Assembly (NCBI RefSeq): GCF_018882185.1
Contig: NZ_JACVOY010000006.1
Span: forward strand, 1 to 64,000
Origin: Polynucleobacter sp. AP-Latsch-80-C2
GTDB taxonomy: Bacteria; Pseudomonadota; Gammaproteobacteria; Burkholderiales; Burkholderiaceae
DNA: 64,000 nt
Direction: 5' to 3'
The notes beneath the pieces are model-generated. The model ran no database searches, was not told the DNA's origin, and saw nothing but the letters and a program-made list of their open reading frames with translations. The position numbers were made by a program, and so were the translations under genes. How positions within the stretch are numbered: the first letter of the stretch is position 1; every line of letters begins with the position of its first letter. This document shows positions 14,248 to 21,498 of this stretch, in pieces.

Positions 14248-14372
14248 ATACGCAAGTCTATTGAAGAATGTGGGAAATAGACGACAAAGCCAATAAATAC
14301 CTCATACCAAATATTTAACGAAGAACCTTTGGTATTGGTTCAAAAACAGTGGTTCTCATACGCAAGTCATTG
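14248..14372 (+). repeat. Direct repeats upstream of the small recombinase gene
   Basis: ATACGCAAGTC followed by (T)ATTGA occurs at 14248-14263 and 14358-14372. Between them are the inverted repeats GTCTATT/AATAGAC (14256-14282) and ATACCAAA/TTTGGTAT (14304-14335). Position suggests recombinase-binding or operator sites. Confidence 0.45.
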
Positions 14373-14482
14373 ATTATTGGAAGAAATTACACATGAATGA
14401 ATATTGGCAACAAGAGGTAGGAAAAAATAAACAAAGAAAACACAATCTAGCTATAGCAAACCTTTATTTTGGAAAGAACACT

Positions 14483-15058
14483 ATGGCCAAGCAAGCAAAA
14501 GTATTAAACAACATGGAAATACGCAAAGTGCTTGATTATGTTGCTACACGCAAGCACAGCGCACGCAATAGAGCATTAGTAATGATGATGTTTAACACAG
14601 GCATGCGTGTCAGCGAAGTAGCAAGTCTTCGCATTAAAGATGTTGTAGATATGGAAGGCAATATAAAGAACGAAATACTATTATTGGCTGAGAACACAAA
14701 GACTAATGAAGCACGCACAGTATTCGTCAATGAGAAATTACGTAAAGAACTACAGCAATACTCAAAGTTACTCACTTGTGACAATATCAATGCCAAGTTC
14801 TTCTACAGTCAAAAGCGAGATAGCGATGGATTTACAGCCAATACACTAACGCAACACTTCCATTACTTGTATAAGCGTTTGGGTTTGGATGGCTGTTCAA
14901 GTCACTCAGCAAGACGAACCTTCATCACCACCTTAGCCAACAAAGGTATTGGTGTGCGTGTGATTATGGGTTTAAGTGGACACAAGGCACTGAGTAGCGT
15001 GCAATGCTATATAGATTGCAATAGTGAGCTTATGAGAAATGCTGTGGAGATGGTGTAG
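14483..15058 (+). CDS. Small XerC/D-like tyrosine recombinase
   Basis: 191 aa from ATG at 14483 (MAKQAKVLNN), chosen because GGAAAG lies 9 bp upstream and relatives start with this string; an ATG at 14393 would add 30 residues. It is essentially only a catalytic domain: Arg in TGMRVSEVASLRIKD, Lys in the ENTKTNEARTV hairpin, SHSARRTF (HxxR), SGHKAL (GH) and Tyr in CYIDCN. The separate core-binding domain of standard integrases is missing. It is much smaller than and distinct from the two integrases of the island. It is the only gene between the ~160-bp inverted repeats, so those repeats are its likely substrate. Confidence 0.85.
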   Translation: MAKQAKVLNNMEIRKVLDYVATRKHSARNRALVMMMFNTGMRVSEVASLRIKDVVDMEGNIKNEILLLAENTKTNEARTVFVNEKLRKELQQYSKLLTCDNINAKFFYSQKRDSDGFTANTLTQHFHYLYKRLGLDGCSSHSARRTFITTLANKGIGVRVIMGLSGHKALSSVQCYIDCNSELMRNAVEMV

Positions 15059-15063
15059 TTTGA

Positions 15064-15233
15064 CCAAGTTGGGAACTTGGTTTGAGATGGTTTTTGGTGG
15101 TATGGATGGATGGTTTAGTTAAATGCAGTGTTTTTGGCTAAAAAAATGGGCTTGGAAGCTAGGTGGTATATGGGTTTATTAAAACGCAGGGTTTTTGTCT
15201 ATATTCGCAAAAACACTGCTTTTTGCTAAACCA
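15064..15233 (-). repeat. Right inverted repeat of the nested recombinase module
   Basis: Counterpart of 13411-13575. Begins six bases after the recombinase stop with the hairpin CCAAGTT/AACTTGG (15064-15080), which may also terminate that gene, and ends with a GCAG...CTGC palindrome (15187-15226) exactly at the end of the coiled-coil gene. Confidence 0.75.
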
Positions 15234-15809
15234 CTACTTTTTCCTCTTTTCTAGTGCTTTTTCGTGCTCTCTCAAAATAGCCAATTGCTCTTTTTCTTCA
15301 TCACTAGCTTGTTCCTCTAATTGCTTGCGTAGTGCATCTTCCATTGCATTTATTTCTCTGTCACGCTGATTGACGCTTGAGTGAGTGGCACCAAAACCAG
15401 CTCGTGCAAGCGCAATATTTCCAGCACTCAACATATTCTTACCTTCTTTTCCTGCCAAGCTCACTGCATCCATAAACACACGAGCTTTCTTTACTTCAAG
15501 TCTCTTTAACTCAGCCTTATAGCCATCTAATAAATTAGTTTCAGTTTCAGCTATAGCTTGCTTGTAGATTTCTATACGCACATCCCTAATTGTTTTCCAA
15601 CCAATCTTCTTTTGCTCTTCTTCCGTTTTTGGTGGTTTATGTTTTTTTCGTAATGCTTGTTGTTCTGACCAAGCCTTCATTAGTCTTTGCTTTTGCTCAT
15701 CATTCAACAAGGCATTGATATCTCTTGCTTCCAATGCTTCACCACGCTCAAGTTGCTCCAAACGCTTTTGCAAGCGTTCTGGTAGATGGGTGATGTTTAG
15801 TTTAGGCAT
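15234..15809 (-). CDS. Unknown coiled-coil protein
   Basis: 191 aa, no signal peptide or membrane segment. Mostly charged helix (Glu, Lys, Gln, Arg): LPERLQKRLEQLERGEALEARDINALLN near the N-terminus and MEDALRKQLEEQASDEEKEQLAILREHEKALEKRK at the C-terminus, both with heptad-like spacing. The middle (GKNMLSAGNIALARAGFGATHSSVNQRDREI) is less charged. Not recognised. Its stop codon is at the outer edge of the right inverted repeat, so the module was inserted directly downstream of it or formed part of its operon with the small-protein cassette. Confidence 0.6.
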   Translation of the reverse strand: MPKLNITHLPERLQKRLEQLERGEALEARDINALLNDEQKQRLMKAWSEQQALRKKHKPPKTEEEQKKIGWKTIRDVRIEIYKQAIAETETNLLDGYKAELKRLEVKKARVFMDAVSLAGKEGKNMLSAGNIALARAGFGATHSSVNQRDREINAMEDALRKQLEEQASDEEKEQLAILREHEKALEKRKK

Positions 15810-15910
15810 GGTTTATATTCGAATTAACTCTCAACATATCAACTTCCTAGCAATAGAATTCGATACAAAGCTGTTAAGGGGAATAAGAAATTAAAATATA
15901 TGGGATTAAT

Positions 15911-15939
15911 TTGATAGTTATTTTAGTTATTACTATAAT
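15911..15939 (+). promoter_or_regulatory. Sigma-70 promoter of the membrane-protein gene
   Basis: TTGATA (15911-15916) and TATAAT (15934-15939) are exactly 17 bp apart. Transcription would begin at about 15946, three bases before the first ATG of the gene (15949). Confidence 0.6.
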
Positions 15940-15948
15940 AATTTATTA

Positions 15949-17313
15949 ATGACGATAAATGCCCATCACTCTCTCAGCATGCAATTTAAAAAAGTCGTTG
16001 GCTTTTTGCTTTGCATCTCCCTAACATCCTTGCTCTTGATTTACGAGAATCATATGCGAACCAATGCAATTGCGGGAGTATATTTTCACGGAATACCGTC
16101 AGAGAGCATGATGCAAACAATTTCAATAAGGGACCTTATAAATGAACCCTTAACCAGCATCTGGTATTTACACATACAGCCACCAATATTCGATTTTTTA
16201 AGAATGGTGCTGGGAAATATATTCTGGGATGGTGACTATCTTTCAACACAATACCAAGTTGATACTGGCCTTTACATATTATGGGCGGTGATTTATGGCC
16301 TTATGAGTCTCGTTATGTATAGCTGGCTAGTTAAGCTCACAGGAATATGGTTTGGGGTAATTGGCACAATTATATTTTCAGCCAGTCCAGCAATCCTTCT
16401 CTACTCCACAACGTTGGAAACCACCCTCCTATCTTCTTTTTTAATTTTTTGGTTTTTTTATCTTACTTGGAAAATTAAAAATAATGAAAGTGTGAGCACT
16501 CTTTTGCTTTCAGTATCTTTTTTGCTACTTTTTTTTACGAGGTCCATATTTCAATGGCCTTGGATAATAATTATTGGGGTTAGTCTTTTATTAATCGGGT
16601 ATCCCAAGAAGAAATTATTTAAATTTATATTGATTACATCTGTAGTAATTAGCCTTTTTCTTTTTAAACAATATTATCTATTTGGAATTACCTCAACTTC
16701 AAGCTTCACGGGTATGAATTTATGTCGCTCGCTAGCGGTCTGTCAACAACATGTTATTGATGAAAAAACTATCGAGCATTCCAACCCAAAGGTATCTGTA
16801 TTAATAAATAAAACCAAGTCGAATAATTCAGAAAATTTTAATAATAGCGTCCATCTTGAGCTGAACAAATTATATATCAATGATTATGTTTTTAAATTGA
16901 AGCATATGTCATTCCAAGATTTTATAAGCATGTATAAAACAAATTTATTACTTTATATGGAGCCGTCAAGTAACTATTTTTCTTCAAATCAAATTCTGAA
17001 CTCCATCCCTATAAGATGGAAAAGCTATTCTGAAAAGTTGATGTCAGCGCCTGTGCTTCCTATTGTCCTTATATTTTTTTCTATGCATTATTTCCTTAGA
17101 ACACCCTCTAAGAGTCTTATTAAAGATATTGGTTTTAGTTTTCCAATTTTTATAATTGCTGTGATTAGTATCGTTTTCGAATCTGGTGAAAATATGAGAT
17201 TTAAATTTTTTATTGAGCCATTAATTTATCTTTTTATTAGTTCGCAGACTTATTATTTGATAACCTTTTATTTTAAAAAATATCAAATAGCTAAGCCAAC
17301 TTCTCAGCACTGA
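15949..17313 (+). CDS. Multi-pass membrane protein, GT-C glycosyltransferase-like
   Basis: 454 aa with an N-terminal membrane segment (VVGFLLCISLTSLLLIY) and about ten hydrophobic stretches. A luminal-type loop follows the first segment, with HIQPPIFDFLRM resembling the H-PP motif of ArnT/PMT-type (GT-C) enzymes that use lipid-linked sugars. A ~120-residue soluble section (about 240-360) separates the two membrane halves. Strongly AT-rich with many Ile, Phe, Lys and Asn, unlike the core genes, so recently acquired. The promoter allows either leaderless translation from 15949 or a start at ATG 15979 (MQFKKVV); no ribosome-binding site is seen for either. Its end overlaps the convergent integrase gene by 23 bp. 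Surface glycan change is the likeliest role; not proven. Confidence 0.55.
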   Translation: MTINAHHSLSMQFKKVVGFLLCISLTSLLLIYENHMRTNAIAGVYFHGIPSESMMQTISIRDLINEPLTSIWYLHIQPPIFDFLRMVLGNIFWDGDYLSTQYQVDTGLYILWAVIYGLMSLVMYSWLVKLTGIWFGVIGTIIFSASPAILLYSTTLETTLLSSFLIFWFFYLTWKIKNNESVSTLLLSVSFLLLFFTRSIFQWPWIIIIGVSLLLIGYPKKKLFKFILITSVVISLFLFKQYYLFGITSTSSFTGMNLCRSLAVCQQHVIDEKTIEHSNPKVSVLINKTKSNNSENFNNSVHLELNKLYINDYVFKLKHMSFQDFISMYKTNLLLYMEPSSNYFSSNQILNSIPIRWKSYSEKLMSAPVLPIVLIFFSMHYFLRTPSKSLIKDIGFSFPIFIIAVISIVFESGENMRFKFFIEPLIYLFISSQTYYLITFYFKKYQIAKPTSQH

Positions 17314-18505
17314 GCATTGGAGTTATCTTGCTGTAGTGCTTTTCAATCATCAAAACACTTGTTCCCATTTGCCTTGCAAGCGTGTGAATATCAACACCTT
17401 TAGCCAAAGCCCTTGTAGCATAGGTATGGCGTAGGCTATACAGCGTTCGTCTTTGCCCTCCACTGTCAAACATCAAGCCACTGTGCTTCATTAGATTGCG
17501 AAAGATGTTTTCCATATTGCTGATTTGCTCGCCTGTAGTCAGTCTAAATATCAACTTATCTAGCTTGGCTTCAATCAAAGCGTCTAGCGTTGCGTAGGCA
17601 AGCTCTTGCCATTGCATGAGCCTTTCTAATACTGCCAATACTTCATTTTTGGCAATCAAGTAGCGTGGTCCAGTTTTGCCACTGACCCATATGCGTAGGT
17701 ATTTCTTCTCCCCTATGTAGTGCCACTGCAAGTGTTTCCAACGCAAGGGTAAGGCTTCTGTGCCATGCCTAATGCCTGTATTGACGAGGAACTCTATATA
17801 CACACCACACAAGATTCGCATCTGCCTTGTTCTTGCTGTGTAGGATGTTTCTATCCAACTTGGAACATAAGCTATCAATGCTTCCAACTCCCCATCACTA
17901 AAGGCTGGACGAGCACGACTCTTTTCTCCTTTGCTATCAAGCATTGGCACCACGCGAGTGCTACTAATCACTCCACGCTCTTTGGCTAGGTTGATGATGC
18001 GTATATAGGCTGATGAGTGATTACGCTTGGTGCTTTGCATAGGTATCCTTCCCATCACAGCTATACGCCATCCTTCAAAGTCCCTTACTAGCTCAGTAGT
18101 AATGTTTTCTACTGTGTAGTTGCCAAAAAAGGGAATAAGGTATTTGTTAGTGGCAAAGATATAGTCTCTATAAGTCCTCTTACCTACGCCACTTGCCATT
18201 GCTTGGGTCATCCCTTTTACTTCATCTACAGCAATCTGCTTAAAGGTCTTTGTGATTGGCGTAAGGCCTGCCTGCGTTTTGATTTGCACTGTTTGATAGA
18301 TGAGCTCAGCCTTTGCAATAGCTTCATCTTTGTTTGGCGTGCATGTAGATTGAGAGTGCCATTTGTTATTGGCCAACTTAAATCGCACTTGCCAATGCTG
18401 TGTGCTAGAACGCTTATACAGCGTGGCTTTGCCACCTACTGCTTTGATATTCTTATCAGCGTCAGCATCCACTTGTGCAAGATTAAATTGTTGAAGTAGC
18501 GACAT
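17291..18505 (-). CDS. Tyrosine-family integrase of the 6.2 kb element
   Basis: 404 aa. Core-binding domain at ~75-170 (GVGKRTYRDYIFATNKYLIPFFG), catalytic domain from ~195: Arg in NTGIRHGTEALPLRWKHL, YSLRHTYAT box, LARQMGTSVLMIEKHY with the nucleophile Tyr. Same family as the integrase at 9774-11144, but with a different N-terminus (AVGGKATLYKRSSTQHWQVRFKLANNKWH). It lies 165 bp from the tRNA 5' half at 18670, the normal place for an integrase beside its attachment site, and points away from it. Confidence 0.9.
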   Translation of the reverse strand: MSLLQQFNLAQVDADADKNIKAVGGKATLYKRSSTQHWQVRFKLANNKWHSQSTCTPNKDEAIAKAELIYQTVQIKTQAGLTPITKTFKQIAVDEVKGMTQAMASGVGKRTYRDYIFATNKYLIPFFGNYTVENITTELVRDFEGWRIAVMGRIPMQSTKRNHSSAYIRIINLAKERGVISSTRVVPMLDSKGEKSRARPAFSDGELEALIAYVPSWIETSYTARTRQMRILCGVYIEFLVNTGIRHGTEALPLRWKHLQWHYIGEKKYLRIWVSGKTGPRYLIAKNEVLAVLERLMQWQELAYATLDALIEAKLDKLIFRLTTGEQISNMENIFRNLMKHSGLMFDSGGQRRTLYSLRHTYATRALAKGVDIHTLARQMGTSVLMIEKHYSKITPMLSAEKLA

Positions 18506-18669
18506 AGCACGCTAGTGTGCTGTCTAAAATATTATTTCGCGACTACAAACGCTTGAAGGTGTTGTCGCAAACCCACGCACCACCGTAGAAGGTGGTGCGT
18601 ATTGAACTGATAGCTTTGCAATGCTAAGAACTAATGTTGTAAAACTGTCTTAGTCCTCTATCCAACTTT
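18506..18669. promoter_or_regulatory. Integrase upstream region with hairpins, beside attachment repeat
   Basis: 164 bp without a gene between the integrase start and the tRNA half. A perfect 10-bp hairpin ACGCACCACC/GGTGGTGCGT lies at 18575-18600 and a weaker AGCAC/GTGCT repeat at about 18507-18525. Candidate integrase arm-binding sites or an operator; no T-run, so not a typical terminator. Confidence 0.4.
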
Positions 18670-18706
18670 ATGAGTCCTCTGCTCTAACCAACTGAGCTAT
18701 AGGCCC
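18670..18706 (-). repeat. Native tRNA-Ile 5' half, right attachment repeat
   Basis: 37 nt identical to the 5' exon of the intact tRNA, starting 13 bp after the rpoD stop codon, then CTCATAA and element DNA (AGTTGGATAGAGG). This is the original position of the tRNA gene; what is left cannot form a tRNA. Confidence 0.88.
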
Positions 18707-18719
18707 TTTAGTCTTTGGT

Positions 18720-21275
18720 TCAATCTTCCTCGAGGAAGGTTTTGAGCTTGTCGCTACGGCTTGGGTGACGCATTTTTCTCAAGGCCTTAGCTTCAATCTG
18801 ACGAATACGCTCACGTGTAACGTCAAACTGCTTACCTACTTCTTCGAGAGTGTGGTCTGTGCTCATCTCAACACCGAAACGCATACGCAATACTTTTGCT
18901 TCACGCGGTGTTAATGAATCGAGAACGTCTTTCACCACATCGCGCATAGAGTCATGCAATGCCGCTTCAGCTGGTGCCAATGTATTGCCATCCTCAATGA
19001 AGTCGCCTAAATGAGAATCTTCATCGTCACCAATTGGTGTTTCCATGGAGATCGGCTCTTTAGCAATCTTCATAATCTTGCGAATCTTGTCCTCAGGAAT
19101 TTCCATCTTGAGGGCCAAGGTTGCGGCATCTGGCTCATGACCAGTTTCTTGCAAGATTTGACGGCTAATACGATTCATCTTGTTAATCGTCTCAATCATA
19201 TGCACTGGGATACGGATCGTACGGGCCTGGTCAGCGATAGAACGCGTGATTGCCTGACGAATCCACCAAGTTGCATAGGTAGAGAACTTATATCCACGAC
19301 GATATTCAAACTTATCTACTGCCTTCATCAAACCGATATTGCCTTCTTGGATCAAATCCAAGAACTGCAAGCCACGATTGGTGTATTTCTTAGCAATCGA
19401 GATTACCAAGCGTAAGTTGGCTACTGTCATCTCACGTTTAGCTTCACGAGCACGCTTCTCACCCGCGATCATTTGCTTGTTTACTTCTTTTAACTCTGGA
19501 AGTGGAATAACGACATTCTTCTGAATATCAATCAACTTCTGTTGAAGTTCTTGGATTGCAGGGACGTTACGCTCCAGGAGTGCGCTGTAAGGCTTATTCT
19601 CTTTGAGCAACTTATCAGTCCAAGTCAAATTCATGGACATCTTAGGGAAGTCTTTTAAAACTTCACTACGATTAACGCCAACCTTGTCTACCAACAAGCT
19701 TACGATGCCACGCTCGAGTTTCCATACTTGATCTACTTGTGAGCGCATGGTGTCGCATAACTTCTCAACACTCTTCGCTGTTAAGCGGAAACCAAGCAAC
19801 TCAGCACGAATGGCATCTTGCGCCTTAACGTATGCAGGACAGTTGTAACCCTCTTTATCGAAAGCACGACGCATCTTGTCAGCTTGGGTACGAACGATTG
19901 CAAACTTCTCCAGGGAGATTTGCTTTAACTCTTCGAGCTGTTTAGCGTTTGCTGTTGCAGCACCACCGCCACCGCCGCCTTCATCTTCACCGCCTTCTTC
20001 ATCACCCTCTTCTGCATCTGGGTCGATTTCTGGTTCTTCTGGTCCGAGCTTGATATCTTCCGCATTTGGGTCTACCAAGCCATCCACAAATTGATCGATT
20101 TCCATTTCGCCGCTAGCGATCTTATCTACGTTGCTCAAGATCTCGCCAATGGTGACTGGGCAAGCTGCTAAGGCCATCACCATGTCTTTGAGGCCAGCCT
20201 CAATCTTCTTGGCAATCACGATCTCGCCTTCGCGAGTCAGCAAATCTACTGTACCCATCTCACGCATATACATACGTACAGGATCGGTTGTACGACCAAA
20301 TTCTGAATCCACTGTAGAAAGTGCTGCTTCAGCCTTTTCTTCCGCCTCTTCTTCAGATGCGGCAGCTTCGGTGTTATCAGACAGGATTAAGGTTTCTGCA
20401 TCAGGCGCTTGTTCGTAAACAGTAATACCAATGTCGTTTAACAGGCTGATCAAAGTCTCTAATGCATCTGCATCAGACAATTCGTCAGACATCACGTCAT
20501 TCATTTCGCCATGGGTTAAGTAACCCTTAGACATACCCATCTTGATCAAAGTCTTCAAGCGAGCACGACGTAACTCTTGTTGCTCTTCAGTACCTAACTG
20601 TTGGGCAGCAAATTCTTTTAAGAGCGCTTTTTCTTTTGCCTTACGCTCACGTGCTTTTTGACGTTCCGTTAGTACAGGCTCTGCGCCTTCTGCTGGCGCA
20701 TCGGCTTTAGCTTTGCGACCACGCTTCTTTTCTTCCTCTACAACTTCTGGCGCTTCGGCTACTACATCCTTAGCTTTTTTACCTTTAAGTTCTTTTACTT
20801 CCTCGACCTTAGGAGCGGCAGCCTTTGCTTTTTTAGGGGCCTCAACTTTAACCTCCACCTTCGCTGCTTTCGCTGGCACTTTTGCAACAGGCTTCACTGG
20901 CTTCGCAGGGGCTTTCACTTTTGGTGCTGGGCTAGCAACTGCCTTTACTGACTTAACTGGAGCTTTTCCTTTTGGTGCAGGTTTAGCTGCTGCCTTTACT
21001 GGCTTAACTGGTTTTGCAGGCGCCTTCGCTTTTGGAGCGGGCTTGGCTAGAGTCTTTGCCTTCGGTGCTGGTTTGGCCGGGGCCTTCGCTTTTGACGCTG
21101 GTTTAGCAGCAGGCTTGGCTTTTGGGGCTGGCTTTGCGGCCGCTTTTACTGGCTTAGCAGGGGCTTTGGCTTTTGGCGCTGGTTTTGCTGGGGCTTTGGC
21201 TTTTGGCGCTGGTTTAGCAGCCGCTTTTACTGACTTAGCGGATTTAACTGGTTTTTTGGTCTTGGTATTAGGCAT
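18720..21275 (-). CDS. rpoD: RNA polymerase primary sigma factor
   Basis: 851 aa, far longer than the 613 aa of E. coli RpoD. Residues 1-~140 are imperfect [16 protein letters not shown] repeats, followed by a charged tail to ~215. Region 1.1 lies at ~215-300, region 1.2 at ~330 ([19 protein letters not shown]), an acidic Gly-rich linker at ~420-450, regions 2.1-2.4 at ~625-700 ([56 protein letters not shown]), and region 4.2 near the end ([20 protein letters not shown]). It directs transcription of housekeeping genes. Last gene of the rpsU-yqeY-dnaG-rpoD series and formerly followed directly by tRNA-Ile. A TATAAT lies ~135 bp upstream of the start. Confidence 0.97.
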   Translation of the reverse strand: MPNTKTKKPVKSAKSVKAAAKPAPKAKAPAKPAPKAKAPAKPVKAAAKPAPKAKPAAKPASKAKAPAKPAPKAKTLAKPAPKAKAPAKPVKPVKAAAKPAPKGKAPVKSVKAVASPAPKVKAPAKPVKPVAKVPAKAAKVEVKVEAPKKAKAAAPKVEEVKELKGKKAKDVVAEAPEVVEEEKKRGRKAKADAPAEGAEPVLTERQKARERKAKEKALLKEFAAQQLGTEEQQELRRARLKTLIKMGMSKGYLTHGEMNDVMSDELSDADALETLISLLNDIGITVYEQAPDAETLILSDNTEAAASEEEAEEKAEAALSTVDSEFGRTTDPVRMYMREMGTVDLLTREGEIVIAKKIEAGLKDMVMALAACPVTIGEILSNVDKIASGEMEIDQFVDGLVDPNAEDIKLGPEEPEIDPDAEEGDEEGGEDEGGGGGGAATANAKQLEELKQISLEKFAIVRTQADKMRRAFDKEGYNCPAYVKAQDAIRAELLGFRLTAKSVEKLCDTMRSQVDQVWKLERGIVSLLVDKVGVNRSEVLKDFPKMSMNLTWTDKLLKENKPYSALLERNVPAIQELQQKLIDIQKNVVIPLPELKEVNKQMIAGEKRAREAKREMTVANLRLVISIAKKYTNRGLQFLDLIQEGNIGLMKAVDKFEYRRGYKFSTYATWWIRQAITRSIADQARTIRIPVHMIETINKMNRISRQILQETGHEPDAATLALKMEIPEDKIRKIMKIAKEPISMETPIGDDEDSHLGDFIEDGNTLAPAEAALHDSMRDVVKDVLDSLTPREAKVLRMRFGVEMSTDHTLEEVGKQFDVTRERIRQIEAKALRKMRHPSRSDKLKTFLEED

Positions 21276-21409
21276 TTATTAGCACTTACTCACATTACTG
21301 TTATTGATATCGACTGATTAAGTACAGCCCCGTTGTCCACTTGCCCCAAATTTCTTGAAAACAAAGCGCAAGTAGCTGAATTAATTCGTTTTTTTCTTGG
21401 GAACAGAGG

Positions 21410-21415
21410 ATTATA
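21410..21415 (-). promoter_or_regulatory. Candidate -10 element of an rpoD promoter
   Basis: TATAAT on the minus strand in the 223-bp dnaG-rpoD gap; no good -35. The rest of the gap holds no gene. Confidence 0.4.
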
Positions 21416-21498
21416 GTCGATTGCGACTTTTTTACCCTTTGTTCTCCTATAAATATGGGGGAATTTAAGGGAATTTCTAGGGGTATTTCAGAAAATTC

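Larger units (their letters stand above)
3721..18706. mobile_element. Tandem array of integrative elements in tRNA-Ile(CAU)
   Basis: The island is bounded on the left by a tRNA-Ile 3' half (3721) and on the right by the native tRNA 5' half (18670-18706) 13 bp after rpoD. Between them are two more 5' halves, one more 3' half and one complete intron-bearing tRNA. Two full tyrosine integrases of the same family and two integrase remnants all point the same way. Cargo is regulatory, toxin-like or unknown, and there are no replication, conjugation or virion genes. The arrangement fits repeated site-specific integration into one target with each element supplying part of a replacement tRNA. Confidence 0.8.
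12450..18706. mobile_element. 6.2 kb integrative element with nested recombinase module
   Basis: Flanked by 39-bp direct repeats of the tRNA-Ile 5' half through CTCATAA. From right to left it contains: an integrase gene beside the right repeat, a membrane-protein gene, a coiled-coil protein gene, an inverted-repeat module with a small tyrosine recombinase and folded non-coding DNA, and the three-gene cassette of small proteins. No replication or transfer genes, so it probably depends on other elements or natural transformation for movement. Confidence 0.8.

Noticed and set aside
20713..21282. 189-aa reading frame antisense to rpoD
   Set aside because: Gly/Ala/Phe repeats are the mirror of the Lys-Pro-Ala repeats; no ribosome-binding site and typical shadow composition.
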